Below, in pieces: positions 34,675 through 43,263 of a DNA stretch of 64,000 nt. Below the pieces are notes generated by a model. The model was not told the origin of the DNA and made no database searches. It was given only the letters and a program-made list of their open reading frames with translations. The DNA comes from Streptomyces canus (GTDB lineage: Bacteria; Actinomycetota; Actinomycetes; Streptomycetales; Streptomycetaceae): positions 3,906,001 to 3,970,000 of the forward strand of contig NZ_CP107989.1 in NCBI RefSeq assembly GCF_041435015.1, given 5' to 3'. A program made the position numbers and the translations under genes. Position 1 is the first letter of the stretch; every line of letters begins with the position of its first letter.

Positions 34675-35187
34675 TCAGCCCTCCGCGCGGGCGGGCAGCC
34701 GCCATCCCGGCCGCGGGAAGTGGCAGGTGTAGCCGTCCGGGTACCGCTGGAGGTAGTCCTGGTGCTCGGGCTCGGCCTCCCAGAAGGGGCCCACCGGCTC
34801 CACCTCGGTGACGACCTTGCCGGGCCACAGACCGGAGGCGTCCACGTCCGCGATGGTGTCCTCGGCGATGCGCTTCTGCTCGTCGTCCACGTAGTAGATC
34901 GCCGAGCGGTAGCTGAGGCCGATGTCGTTGCCCTGGCGGTTCTTGGTGCTCGGGTCGTGGATCTGGAAGAAGAACTCCAGGAGCGTGCGGAAGTCGGTCC
35001 TCTCGGGGTCGAAGAGGATCTCGATGGCCTCCGCGTGCGTGCCGTGGTTGCGGTACGTCGCGTCAGGCACGTCACCCCCGGTGTATCCGACCCGGGTCGC
35101 CGTCACGCCCGGAAGCCGGCGGATCAACTCCTCCATTCCCCAGAAGCATCCGCCCGCCAGCACCGCCCTCTGTGTCTGCGCAGCCAT
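34675..35187 (-). CDS. msrA: Peptide-methionine (S)-S-oxide reductase MsrA, second copy
   Basis: 170 aa, ATG at 35187 with GGGAGGA six bases upstream. The active-site motif is '[19 protein letters not shown]', with '[25 protein letters not shown]' and '[28 protein letters not shown]', typical of a minimal MsrA core. It lacks the C-terminal Cys pair of the longer paralogue at 26399, so regeneration chemistry may differ. It stands alone, convergent to the MerR-HEAT gene and divergent from the AI-2E-type transporter. Confidence 0.95.
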   Translation of the reverse strand: MAAQTQRAVLAGGCFWGMEELIRRLPGVTATRVGYTGGDVPDATYRNHGTHAEAIEILFDPERTDFRTLLEFFFQIHDPSTKNRQGNDIGLSYRSAIYYVDDEQKRIAEDTIADVDASGLWPGKVVTEVEPVGPFWEAEPEHQDYLQRYPDGYTCHFPRPGWRLPARAEG

Positions 35188-35336
35188 CGCTGTCCTCCCA
35201 TATCTGCTCGCTCGGGCCGGTCGGCCGGCACACCGCCGGCATCCCCTGCCCACTCCCCCTCAACGCGCGAGGGTGCCGGGCGATTCCACGGCCGACCGGT
35301 GACGCAGCCACGGTGCCGGTGTGATGTGAGTACCCA

Positions 35337-35348
35337 TAGGGTGCACCC
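35337..35348 (+). promoter_or_regulatory. -10 element directly before AI-2E-type gene
   Basis: TAGGGT (35337-35342) ends 6 bp before the GTG start at 35349, which fits a leaderless transcript. No clear -35. Confidence 0.45.
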
Positions 35349-36470
35349 GTGACTGCCAACTTGAGTTCCACGAAAGCCCGCGCGGCGCTGCGCACGTCGG
35401 CGCGGGCCTCCGCGGAGTTGCTGCTCATATTGCTGATGCTCGCGGTGAGTCTGTGGGTGCTGGGCCGGATGTGGTCGGTCGTGTGGCCGCTCGTGATCGG
35501 TCTGCTGCTGACCACGCTGACCTGGCCACCCACTCGCTTCCTGCTGCGCCGCGGGTGGAGGCCCGCTCTCGCCGCGTCGCTGGTGACCGTGCTGTTCCTG
35601 CTGGTCGCCGCAGGGGTCGTGGCACTGATCGCGGTGCCGGTGGCGTCTCAGTCGGGCGACTTGACCGACGGGGTGGTCGACGGCGTCCAGAAGGTGCGCG
35701 AGTGGGCCGCCGGGCCGCCGTTGAACATCGGTGACGCCCAGATCGACAAGGCCTTCGACTCCGCGGTCTCCCGAGCGCAGGACGGTCTCGGCAGCATGGT
35801 CGGCGCTGTCGTCACGGGAGTGAGCACCGTGGTGAACGGCCTGGTGACCGCCGTCCTGGCCCTGTTCCTGATGTTCTTCTTCCTCAAGGACGGCCCGCGG
35901 TTCCTGCCGTGGCTCGCCCGTCAGCTGCCCGGTCGGCTCTCCACCGACGTCCCGACCGTGGCCGCGCGCGGCTGGGACACGCTGGGCTCCTTCGTGCGCT
36001 CCCAGGCGGCCGTCGGCCTGATCGACGCCGTCCTGATCGGCCTGGGCCTGTGGATCCTGGGGGTACCGCTGGTGCTCCCGCTGGCGGTGCTGACCTTCGT
36101 CTCCGCGTTCGTGCCGATCATCGGTGCCTTCTTCGCCGGTTTCGTCGCGGTTCTCATCGCGCTGGTCTCCAACGGCCTGGCGGACGCGCTGATCGTGCTG
36201 GCCATCATCGTGGTGGTGCAGCAGCTCGAGGGCAACGTGTTCCAGCCCATGATCCAGAGCCGGGGGCTCGGCCTTCACGCGGCGGTGGTCCTGCTGGCGG
36301 TGACGTTGGGCGGCAGCCTCGCCGGAATCGTGGGGAGTCTGCTCGCGGTACCGGTCGCCGCGCTGATCGCGGTGATCTGGGACTACGTGCGCGAGCAGCT
36401 CCAGGAGCCGTCACACGATCCGGTCACCGACGAGCCGGAGACCGAGACCGGCATCGCCGCCCCGTCCTGA
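35349..36470 (+). CDS. AI-2E family transporter (PerM-like permease)
   Basis: 373 aa membrane protein with about 8 helices arranged 2+6, the AI-2E/UPF0118 layout. It has a long soluble segment ('DLTDGVVDGVQKVREWAAGPPLNIGDAQIDKAFD', about residues 100-150) between the second and third helix groups. The family motif 'VSAFVPIIGAFFAGFVAVLIAL' and the end region 'EGNVFQPMIQSRGLGLHAAVVLLAV' are clear. Members were named after autoinducer-2 export (TqsA) but many have other or unknown substrates. It ends in an acidic cytoplasmic tail. The GTG start fits a leaderless message. Confidence 0.92.
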   Translation: MTANLSSTKARAALRTSARASAELLLILLMLAVSLWVLGRMWSVVWPLVIGLLLTTLTWPPTRFLLRRGWRPALAASLVTVLFLLVAAGVVALIAVPVASQSGDLTDGVVDGVQKVREWAAGPPLNIGDAQIDKAFDSAVSRAQDGLGSMVGAVVTGVSTVVNGLVTAVLALFLMFFFLKDGPRFLPWLARQLPGRLSTDVPTVAARGWDTLGSFVRSQAAVGLIDAVLIGLGLWILGVPLVLPLAVLTFVSAFVPIIGAFFAGFVAVLIALVSNGLADALIVLAIIVVVQQLEGNVFQPMIQSRGLGLHAAVVLLAVTLGGSLAGIVGSLLAVPVAALIAVIWDYVREQLQEPSHDPVTDEPETETGIAAPS

Positions 36471-36629
36471 AGACTCGTCCTGAGGAGCGGTCCCGTCCCT
36501 CGGGGCGACCGCCCACGCCGTGCCCGAGCCGACGGCCGTCGGGCGGTGCCGTGCGGCACCTCGTCGAACCCCAGGTGTCAAGCATTTCGGCCTCGTTGAA
36601 AATGAACCGCGGCCGCAGCCTCCCCGTCC

Positions 36630-36642
36630 TACGATCGCCTGC
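36630..36642 (+). promoter_or_regulatory. -10 element directly before DUF5829 gene
   Basis: TACGAT (36630-36635) ends 7 bp before the ATG at 36643, as at the TrhA-like gene, and fits a leaderless transcript. Confidence 0.5.
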
Positions 36643-37587
36643 ATGCTGATTCATCGGACATTACGGATGATCGTCGTACTCGCTCTGGCCCTCACCGGAG
36701 CGCTCGGGGGTGCTGTGGGGACGGCACAGGCCGAGGGGAACCCGTCCTCGAACGACCGGCAGTTGCTGTTCTACAACCACTCCTACGGGGTTTTCGACCG
36801 GGAGACCGCCGACGCCATCGAACACTCCGACTACTTGAGGGACTTCGCCAACTTCCAGGTCCGCACCACGACCGGTACTGGCGGACAGACCTGGACCGGC
36901 CGCTACCTGATGGGCCGCGAGACCTATCTCGAACTGTTCGGAGTCGGTGACATCGCGGGCCAGGACGGCACCCTCGGCTCCGCCGGGCTGGGCCTGTCCA
37001 CCGAACGGGACGGTGACCTGGCGACGGTCACCGAGCGGCTGAAGAGCGAGGGGGGCACCGACCCCATCGAGTTCCTCCAGACCCGGGACTTCGGTGACGG
37101 GGTACCCGTGCCGTGGTTCGACGCCATCCTCACCGCCACCGAGTACGACGCCTTCGGGGCCTGGGCGATGGAGTACCGGCCGGAGTACTTCGCCGATCCC
37201 CGCAGCAAGACCGAGCCCGCGAGTTTCCCCGGTGACGTCGGCCGGGAGCGTGTCCTGTCCGACGACTACCGCACTCACCTGATGCGTGACGTGACCTCCG
37301 TCCGTATCGCGGTGACCGAGGGCGACCTCGCCGACACCGTGCCGCTGCTGCGGGCCGGCGGGTTCGCCGTCAAGAACGTGTCCGGCGGTGGTGTCGTCGC
37401 GGAGGGGGGCGGCACCACGATCCGGTTCGACTCCGTCCCGCGCGAGCAAGCCGGGTTCCAGCGGGTCGAGATGTCACTCAACCGGCCCGTGAAGGACCGG
37501 CACGTGGAGCAGATCGGTCACTCGACGCTCACCGTCGGCCCGGGCAGCCGTGCCGTGTGGACGTTCACCGCCAACGGCACTCGGTAG
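36643..37587 (+). CDS. Secreted DUF5829-type protein with TTA codon
   Basis: 314 aa with a clear Sec signal peptide (about residues 1-30, ending near 'GTAQAEG'). The mature part begins 'LLFYNHSYGVFDRETADAIEHSDYLRDFANF', then 'WTGRYLMGRETYLELFG', and agrees with what I recall of DUF5829, an actinobacterial secreted family of unknown function; the His/Tyr/Glu pattern resembles glyoxalase-like folds. Codon 7 is TTA (36661-36663), the rare leucine codon read by the bldA tRNA, so translation is probably limited to differentiating cultures. The start ATG lies 7 bp after TACGAT. Confidence 0.82.
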   Translation: MLIHRTLRMIVVLALALTGALGGAVGTAQAEGNPSSNDRQLLFYNHSYGVFDRETADAIEHSDYLRDFANFQVRTTTGTGGQTWTGRYLMGRETYLELFGVGDIAGQDGTLGSAGLGLSTERDGDLATVTERLKSEGGTDPIEFLQTRDFGDGVPVPWFDAILTATEYDAFGAWAMEYRPEYFADPRSKTEPASFPGDVGRERVLSDDYRTHLMRDVTSVRIAVTEGDLADTVPLLRAGGFAVKNVSGGGVVAEGGGTTIRFDSVPREQAGFQRVEMSLNRPVKDRHVEQIGHSTLTVGPGSRAVWTFTANGTR

Positions 37588-37637
37588 CCGGGCAGCAGAC
37601 AGCGGGTGCGCCCCCTACGAGGGGCGCACCCCCACCC

Positions 37638-38021
37638 TCAACCCCCACTGCCGTACGGCCGCGTCAGGATCTCCAGCCGATGGCCGTCCGGGTCGTCGAA
37701 GTACGCGCCCCGGCCCCCGTCGTTGCGGTTGATCTCCCCCGGGCGGTGGTGGGACGGGTCCGCCCAGTAGGTCAGGTCCGCCTGCTGGATCCGGGCGAAG
37801 ATCGTGTCGAAGTCGTCCTCGGTGACGAGGAACGCGTAGTGCTGGGGCGTGATCTCGTCGCTCGTGTCCATGTAGTCGAGGGTCACGCCGTTGGGGATCC
37901 CGACCGGGATGAAGGGGCCGTACTGCGGGCTCACCCTCAGGCCCAGGATGTCGGCCAGGAAGCGGGCCGAGGCGTGCTTGTCGTGTGCGGCGACGATGGT
38001 GTGGTTCAGCTGAACGGTCAT
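37638..38021 (-). CDS. VOC/glyoxalase superfamily protein
   Basis: 127 aa, ATG at 38021 with GAGGAGGT upstream. Two beta-alpha-beta-beta-beta modules: 'LNHTIVAAHDKHASARFLADILGL' with the first metal His, and 'HYAFLVTEDDFDTIFARI' followed by 'GRGAYFDDPDGHRLEILTRPYG' with the final Glu. The layout fits the glyoxalase/bleomycin-resistance/dioxygenase superfamily. Substrate unknown. Its short upstream gap carries the iron box of the divergent siderophore operon, so iron could also influence it. Confidence 0.92.
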   Translation of the reverse strand: MTVQLNHTIVAAHDKHASARFLADILGLRVSPQYGPFIPVGIPNGVTLDYMDTSDEITPQHYAFLVTEDDFDTIFARIQQADLTYWADPSHHRPGEINRNDGGRGAYFDDPDGHRLEILTRPYGSGG

Positions 38022-38058
38022 CGCTACCTCCTCGTTCAGACCTTACTCCGGGCCAGGT

Positions 38059-38077
38059 TAAGGTAAGCCTTGCCTTA
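38059..38077. promoter_or_regulatory. Iron box (DmdR1/IdeR operator)
   Basis: TAAGGTAAGCCTTGCCTTA is a 19-bp interrupted palindrome (arms TAAGG and CCTTA plus inner AAG/CTT) close to the IdeR/DtxR consensus TTAGGTTAGGCTAACCTAA. It lies 36 bp upstream of the siderophore-binding lipoprotein start and 38 bp from the divergent VOC gene start. Repression by iron-loaded DmdR1 is expected. Confidence 0.88.
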
Positions 38078-38112
38078 GCAAGCCTCAGTCTGAGTACCTC
38101 CCCGGAGTAGCC

Positions 38113-39165
38113 GTGCGCGCAGCAGCAGTGAAGGCCGTCGTGGCCGCGACCGTCGTCGGAGGGCTGCTCGCCGGCTGCTCGTCGTCCTCGTCGGGGACGA
38201 ACGGGACCAGCGAGAAGGCGGCCGGTGACCGCAACCCCGTGCTGGGCGCCTCCGAAGGCCCCTCCGCCGCACCGAGCGTCCTCGCCGACGGCATGGGCTC
38301 CGACCAGGACACCGACGGGACCTTCCCGCGCACGGTCACGCACTTCGAGGGCAGGACCACGGTCGAGGCCCAGCCGAAGAGGATCGCCGTGCTCAGCACC
38401 GGGCAGCTCGACGATCTGCTGTCCCTGGGGGTCGTCCCCGCGGCCACCACCCGCGCCGACAATGCGGGGCTCGTGCCCGGCTATCTCGCGGACGCCTTCC
38501 CCACGGACAAGAAGCGGCTCGCCGGCATGACCGACGCGGGTACCCGGCAGGCCCCCAACCTGGAGACCCTCGCCGCCGCCGAGCCCGATCTCATCCTCGC
38601 CAACGACTCCCTCGGCGACCTCTACCCCAAGCTGTCGAAGATCGCACCCACCGTGATCACCGCCGGCAACGGCATCAACTGGAAGCGCGACCTGCTGCTC
38701 GTCGGCGACGCGGTCGGCAAGGGCGAGGCGGCGCGGAAGCTGCTGGACGACATCGTCGCCGACGCCCGGGCGAAGGGGCAGAGGATCGAGGGCGACCCGG
38801 CCGTCTCCATGGTCCGCTTCACTCCCGACCGCACCCGGATGTTCGGCGTGTCCTCGTTCACCGGGTCCATCGCCGTCGACATGGGGCTCTCCCGGCCCGC
38901 GTCTCAGCAGTTCAACGCCATCTCGGAGGACATCGGCGCGGAGAGCGTCGACACCGCCGACGGGGACTGGATCTTCTACTCCGTGCAGGGGGACGCGTCG
39001 AAGACGGATGCCGGGAGCGTCGTGGCCGGACCGCTGTGGAAGTCGATGAAGGCGGTGACGGCCGGGCAGGCCGTGAAGGTCGACGACGACCCCTGGTACC
39101 TCAACGCCGGGCCGTCCGCCGCGCGGCTCGTCATCTCCCAACTCGCCGACGCCATCGGCAAGTAG
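38113..39165 (+). CDS. Siderophore-binding lipoprotein (FecB-like)
   Basis: 350 aa from GTG with CGGAG five bases upstream. A lipoprotein signal ends in Leu-Leu-Ala-Gly-Cys (Cys22). After a Ser/Gly-rich linker comes a FecB/BtuF class III binding protein: 'TVEAQPKRIAVLSTGQLDDLLSLGVVPAATT', 'NLETLAAAEPDLILAN', 'LYPKLSKIAPTVI', 'ARLVISQLADAIG'. It captures a ferric siderophore outside the membrane and hands it to the two permeases encoded next (4 bp gap). An iron box precedes it. The precise siderophore cannot be told. Confidence 0.93.
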   Translation: MRAAAVKAVVAATVVGGLLAGCSSSSSGTNGTSEKAAGDRNPVLGASEGPSAAPSVLADGMGSDQDTDGTFPRTVTHFEGRTTVEAQPKRIAVLSTGQLDDLLSLGVVPAATTRADNAGLVPGYLADAFPTDKKRLAGMTDAGTRQAPNLETLAAAEPDLILANDSLGDLYPKLSKIAPTVITAGNGINWKRDLLLVGDAVGKGEAARKLLDDIVADARAKGQRIEGDPAVSMVRFTPDRTRMFGVSSFTGSIAVDMGLSRPASQQFNAISEDIGAESVDTADGDWIFYSVQGDASKTDAGSVVAGPLWKSMKAVTAGQAVKVDDDPWYLNAGPSAARLVISQLADAIGK

Positions 39166-39169
39166 CCGC

Positions 39170-40156
39170 GTGATACGTCGTCTCGCCTGGCCTGCGGCCG
39201 TCCTCGCGGTGGCCTGCGCCGGGGTGCTCAGCCTCGCGGTCGGGACCCGGGCGGTGCCGCTGTCCGCCGTCATGGACGCCCTGCTGCACGGCGGCGGGTC
39301 GCCGGACGCGCTCGTCGTACGGTCGCTGCGGGTGCCGCGGACCGAGATCGGGTTGACGGCGGGAGCAGCGCTGGGAGTCGCGGGGGCCGCGCTGCAGGCC
39401 GTGACGCGCAATCCGCTCGCCGATCCCGGGATCCTCGGGCTGAGTCAGGGGGCCGCGGCGGGGGTCGTGGTCGCCATCGGGCTCGGGCTGGCGCACGGGT
39501 TCTCCGGGTACGTCTGGTACGCCTTCGCCGGAGCCGTCCTCGCGGCCTGCCTCGTGTACGGGATCGCGGCTCGGGGGCGGGGTGGGGCGTCGCCGGTGAA
39601 GCTGGCGCTCGCGGGGACGGCGCTGTCGGCGATGACCGCCGGGGGCACGACCGTTGTCCTGACGTCGAGTTCGGCGACCCTCGACCAGTTCCGGTTCTGG
39701 CAGGTGGGGGCGTTGAGCGGACGGGACGCGGGGACGGTCGTACGGATACTGCCGTTTCTCGTCGTCGGGGCCGTGCTGGTGCTGGGGTGCGCGCGGGGAC
39801 TGGACGCGTTGGCTCTGGGCGACGAGACGGCTCGGGCGCTCGGGCATCGGGTCTCGTGGGTGCGGGGGGCCGCGGCGCTGGGGGCGGCGCTGCTGACCGC
39901 GGCGGCGGTGGCCGCGGCGGGGCCGATCGCGTTCGTGGGGCTCGCGGTGCCGCATCTGGCCAGGCGGCTCGTGTCGGGCGGGCACCGGGCGGTGCTGCCG
40001 CTGTCGGCGTTGCTCGGGGCCGCGTTGCTGGTGGGGGCGGATGTGGTGGGGCGGGTCGTGCGGGCTCCCGCGGAGGTGCCGGCGGGTGTCATGACCGCGC
40101 TGGTGGGGGTGCCTGTGCTGGTGGTTCTCGTACGGCGACGCGGGGCCGTCTCATGA
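39170..40156 (+). CDS. FecCD-type siderophore permease, first subunit
   Basis: 328 aa with 9-10 helices. Typical FecCD features: 'LRVPRTEIGLTAGAALGVAGAALQAVTRNPLADPGILGLSQGAA', 'GPIAFVGLAVPHLARRLVSGGHRAVLPLSALLGAALLVGADVVGR' and 'AEVPAGVMTALVGVPVLVVLVRR', which carry the coupling helix that contacts the ATPase. The GTG start is 4 bp after the binding protein stop. It overlaps the next permease by 4 bp (ATGA), so the two subunits are made together as a heterodimeric channel. Confidence 0.94.
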   Translation: MIRRLAWPAAVLAVACAGVLSLAVGTRAVPLSAVMDALLHGGGSPDALVVRSLRVPRTEIGLTAGAALGVAGAALQAVTRNPLADPGILGLSQGAAAGVVVAIGLGLAHGFSGYVWYAFAGAVLAACLVYGIAARGRGGASPVKLALAGTALSAMTAGGTTVVLTSSSATLDQFRFWQVGALSGRDAGTVVRILPFLVVGAVLVLGCARGLDALALGDETARALGHRVSWVRGAAALGAALLTAAAVAAAGPIAFVGLAVPHLARRLVSGGHRAVLPLSALLGAALLVGADVVGRVVRAPAEVPAGVMTALVGVPVLVVLVRRRGAVS

Positions 40157-41268
40157 GAGGTGCTCGGCGTGCTGCCGCGCCCACGGAGGTGCCTCGCGAG
40201 GCGGTTTCGCGGCCGCGGGCCGGCGGGGGCCGGTCGCGCGGCGGAACCATCATCCTGCGCCCCCGTCCCCGGTTGTCGGTCCTCATCGACCGTCGGTCCG
40301 TCCTCGTCGCCCTGCTTCTGCTCGCCCTCCTCCTCGTCGGCATGGCCGCCTCCGCCTGCCTCGGTCAGACGTACCTCTCCCCCACGGAGGTCTGGCGCAC
40401 CCTCCGCACCGGATCCGGTCCCTACGACCTGGTCGTCAACGAACTCCGCGTCCCCCGGATCGTGCTCGGCGCCCTCGTCGGGGCGGCCTTCGGGCTGTCC
40501 GGGGCGCTCGTGCAGACCGTCACCCGGAATCCCCTGGCCAGCCCCGACGTGATCGGCGTGGGCCATGGGGCGGCCGCCGCGACCGTGCTCGCCCTTGCCA
40601 CCGGGGTCGTCTCCTCACCCGGCGCCATGCCCCTTGTCTCCGTAGGGGGCGGGCTTGTGGCCGCCGCCCTCGTCCACGTGCTCGCCTGGCGGCGCGGGAT
40701 GCAGACCGGGCGGTTCGTGCTCGTCGGAGTGGGGATCGGGGTCGCCCTGTCCGCCGTCGTCCAGCTGTATCTCACCGACTCCGAGCTCGAGGCCGCCGAG
40801 CAGGTCAAGCTGTGGCTGACGGGGAGCCTCAACGGGCGGGGTTGGCAGCAGGCGGGGCCCCTCGGCGTCGTACTCCTGGTGTGTCTGCCCGCGCTGGCAT
40901 GGGCGAGCAGGGCCGCGCGGCCGCTCGGGTTCGACGCGGACACCGCCGCCGCGCTGGGCGTGCGGGTGGACCGGGTGCGGCTCGGTCTGACCCTGCTCGG
41001 GGTGGTGCTCGCCGCCACCGCGACCGGTGCCGCGGGGCCGATCGGGTTCGTGGCCCTGACCTCGCCGCAGCTGGCCCGACGACTGACGCGGACGCCCCAG
41101 CTGCCGCTGCTGTGCTCGGCGCTGACGGGTGCCGTTGTTCTGGTGGCCGCCGATCTCACCGCGAGGACACTGCTGCCCCCGCTGGAGATCCCGGTCGGGG
41201 CACTGACCTCACTGGTCGGGGGACCGTATCTGCTGTGGCTGCTGGGTCGACGAGCGACCGCGCGCTGA
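40153..41268 (+). CDS. FecCD-type siderophore permease, second subunit
   Basis: 371 aa. The first 40 residues are Arg/Pro-rich and cytoplasmic; then come 9-10 helices with 'LRVPRIVLGALVGAAFGLSGALVQTVTRNPLASPDVIGVGHGAAAA', 'AGPIGFVALTSPQLARRLTRTPQLPLLCSALTGAVVLVAAD' and 'IPVGALTSLVGGPYLLWLL'. It completes the membrane channel of the siderophore importer. No ATP-binding gene follows; a minisatellite begins immediately after the stop. An unlinked or shared ATPase must be assumed for transport. Confidence 0.94.
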   Translation: MRGARRAAAPTEVPREAVSRPRAGGGRSRGGTIILRPRPRLSVLIDRRSVLVALLLLALLLVGMAASACLGQTYLSPTEVWRTLRTGSGPYDLVVNELRVPRIVLGALVGAAFGLSGALVQTVTRNPLASPDVIGVGHGAAAATVLALATGVVSSPGAMPLVSVGGGLVAAALVHVLAWRRGMQTGRFVLVGVGIGVALSAVVQLYLTDSELEAAEQVKLWLTGSLNGRGWQQAGPLGVVLLVCLPALAWASRAARPLGFDADTAAALGVRVDRVRLGLTLLGVVLAATATGAAGPIGFVALTSPQLARRLTRTPQLPLLCSALTGAVVLVAADLTARTLLPPLEIPVGALTSLVGGPYLLWLLGRRATAR

Positions 41269-41992
41269 AGGTGCTCCGGCGGAAGCGGACCGCACGCTGA
41301 ACGCCCTCCCCGGGAACGAGCCGTGCGCTGAAGGCCCTCCCCCAGGAACGAACCGTGCGCTGAAGGGCTCCCGCGGGAGGCAAGCCGCATGCTGAAGCGC
41401 CTCCGCCGGGAACGAGCCGCACACCCAACGCCGACCCGCGGAACGAGCCTTACACCGAGCCCCCTCCCGAAGACCCAGCCGCACACCAAAGCGCCTCCCC
41501 CCGAAGCAAGCCACACACCCCAAGCCCACCCCCCAAAACGCGCCGCACACCGAACCCCCTCCCAAAGACCCAGCCGCACACCAAAGCGCCTCCCCCCGAA
41601 GCAAGCCACACACCCCAAGCCCACCCCCCAAAACGCGCCGCACACCGAACCCCCTCCCAAAGACCCAGCCGCACACCAAAGCGCCTCCCCCCGAAGCAAG
41701 CCACACACCCCAAGCCCACCCCCCAAAACGCGCCGCACACCGAACCCCCTCCCAAAGACCCAGCCGCACACCAAAGCGCCTCCCCCGAAGCAAGCCACAC
41801 ACCCCAAGCCCACCCCCAAAACGCGCCGCACACCGAACCCCCTCCCAAAGACCCAGCCGCACACCAAAGCGCCTCCCCCCGAAGCAAGCCACACACCCCA
41901 AGCCCACCCCCCAAAACGCGCCGCACGCCGAAGGGCCTCCCGCACGACCAAGCCGTACGCCCACAGCCCACCCGCGGAGCGAGCCGCACGCC
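41269..41992. repeat. Minisatellite: 95-bp higher-order units of about 32-bp subunits
   Basis: No gene in this stretch. The clearest part (about 41450-41930) repeats with unit starts GAAGCAAGCC at 41503, 41598, 41693, 41787 and 41881, i.e. periods 95, 95, 94 and 94. Each unit consists of three diverged subunits of about 32 bp, each with a core like GCCGCACACC then a C-rich run. Before 41450 and after 41930 only degenerate single subunits are seen (for example around GAACGAGCCG with GCTGAAGG). One strand is strongly C/A-rich. It starts right at the stop of the second permease and ends at the terminator at 41993. Confidence 0.9.
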
Positions 41993-42023
41993 GAAGGGCC
42001 CCGGCATCAGACCGGGGCCCTTC
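41993..42023. terminator. Bidirectional terminator at end of minisatellite
   Basis: GAAGGGCCCCGG (41993-42004), 7-nt loop, CCGGGGCCCTTC (42012-42023): perfect 12-bp stem, 17 bp beyond the stop of the minus-strand alcohol dehydrogenase gene, and the first strong hairpin after the siderophore operon. Confidence 0.85.
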
Positions 42024-42039
42024 GTTCACGCCATGCGGA

Positions 42040-43080
42040 TCAGATCGTCGCCGTGTCGATCACGAACCGGTAGCGCACATCGCTGTTGACGACCCGCTCG
42101 TACGCCTCGTTGATCTCCGACGCGGCGATCAGCTCGATCTCGGAGCCGATGCCGTGCTCGGCGCAGAAGTCGAGCATCTCCTGGGTCTCGGCGATGCCGC
42201 CGATCATCGAACCGGCGAGGGTCTTGTTGCCGCCGATGAGGGAGAACAGGTTCAGCGCGATGGGCTCCTCGGGGGCGCCCACGTTGACCAGCGCGCCGCC
42301 CGTCCTGAGCAGGCTCAGGTAGGCGCCGAAGTCCAGCGGCGCGGAGACCGTGGACAGGATCAGGTCGAAGGAGCCGGCGAGCTCCTCGAACGTCTTGGGG
42401 TCGCTGGTCGCGTAGTAGTGGTCCGCGCCCAGCTTCAGGCCGTCGTCCTTCTTGCGCAGGGACTGCGACAGGACGGTGACCTCCGCGCCGAGCGCGTGCG
42501 CGATCTTGACGCCCATGTGGCCGAGGCCGCCCAGGCCGATCACGGCGACCTTCTTGCCGGGGGCGGCACCCCACTGCTTGAGCGGCGAGTACGTGGTGAT
42601 GCCGGCGCACAGCAGCGGGGCGGCCTCGTCGAGGGACAGGCCCTCGGGGATACGGACGACGAAGTTCTCGTCGACGACGACCTTCTCGGAGTAGCCGCCG
42701 TAGGTGGGCTCGCCGTCCTTGCCTATGGCGTTGTACGTGCCGACCGAGCCCCCGGTGCAGTGCTGCTCGAGGCCTGCCTTGCAGTTGTCGCACTCGCGGC
42801 AGGAGTCGACCAGGCAGCCGACGCCGACGCGGTCGCCGACCTTGTACTTGGTGACGCCGGGGCCGACCTCGGAGACGACGCCGGCGATCTCGTGGCCCGG
42901 GACCATCGGGAAGATGGCCTCGCCCCAGCCCTCGCGGGCCTGGTGGATGTCCGAGTGGCAGATGCCGGCGAACTTGATGTCGATCAGGACGTCGTGCTCG
43001 CGGACCGCCCGGCGCTCGATGGTGGTGCGCTCCAGGGGAGCCTTCGAGGCGGGGGCGGCGTATGCGGCAACAGTGGTCAT
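42040..43080 (-). CDS. Zinc-dependent alcohol dehydrogenase, NAD(P)-linked
   Basis: 346 aa medium-chain dehydrogenase. Catalytic zinc ligands are Cys in '[11 protein letters not shown]', and '[13 protein letters not shown]' provides His and Glu. The structural zinc site is the four-Cys lobe ('[21 protein letters not shown]'). The cofactor motif is '[21 protein letters not shown]'. The closest relatives are cinnamyl-alcohol-type/YahK aldehyde reductases, so NADPH-linked aldehyde reduction is plausible. The ATG at 43080 has GAGGAG upstream. An XRE regulator is encoded divergently, 183 bp away. I recall the S. coelicolor counterpart as an alcohol dehydrogenase in the same place. Confidence 0.95.
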   Translation of the reverse strand: MTTVAAYAAPASKAPLERTTIERRAVREHDVLIDIKFAGICHSDIHQAREGWGEAIFPMVPGHEIAGVVSEVGPGVTKYKVGDRVGVGCLVDSCRECDNCKAGLEQHCTGGSVGTYNAIGKDGEPTYGGYSEKVVVDENFVVRIPEGLSLDEAAPLLCAGITTYSPLKQWGAAPGKKVAVIGLGGLGHMGVKIAHALGAEVTVLSQSLRKKDDGLKLGADHYYATSDPKTFEELAGSFDLILSTVSAPLDFGAYLSLLRTGGALVNVGAPEEPIALNLFSLIGGNKTLAGSMIGGIAETQEMLDFCAEHGIGSEIELIAASEINEAYERVVNSDVRYRFVIDTATI

Positions 43081-43251
43081 GAGGGTGGTTCTCCTCGGGA
43101 GGGTGTGTGCCCGGCTGCCTTCTGTCTTGTCCATTCGTCCGGGCACGCTGCACAGCCTGCCCCAGGAATCGACACCCACCCAGGCCACAGCTTTGCGTAC
43201 GTTCGGCGGTCCTACTACTGGCGGGGACAGGATGGTGTGCGTACGACCGTG

Positions 43252-43263
43252 AATACTTGACGT
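43252..43263 (+). promoter_or_regulatory. -10 element directly before XRE regulator
   Basis: AATACT (43252-43257) ends 6 bp before the ATG at 43264; leaderless start likely. Confidence 0.45.

Noticed and set aside
41209..41964. Repetitive Gly/Val/Arg/Trp open frames on the minus strand of the minisatellite
   Set aside because: The unit length of 94-95 bp shifts frame each copy and all frames stay open; no start signal or homology, so a repeat artefact.
41389..43260. 623-codon plus-strand frame
   Set aside because: It is made of minisatellite sequence plus the antisense of the zinc alcohol dehydrogenase.
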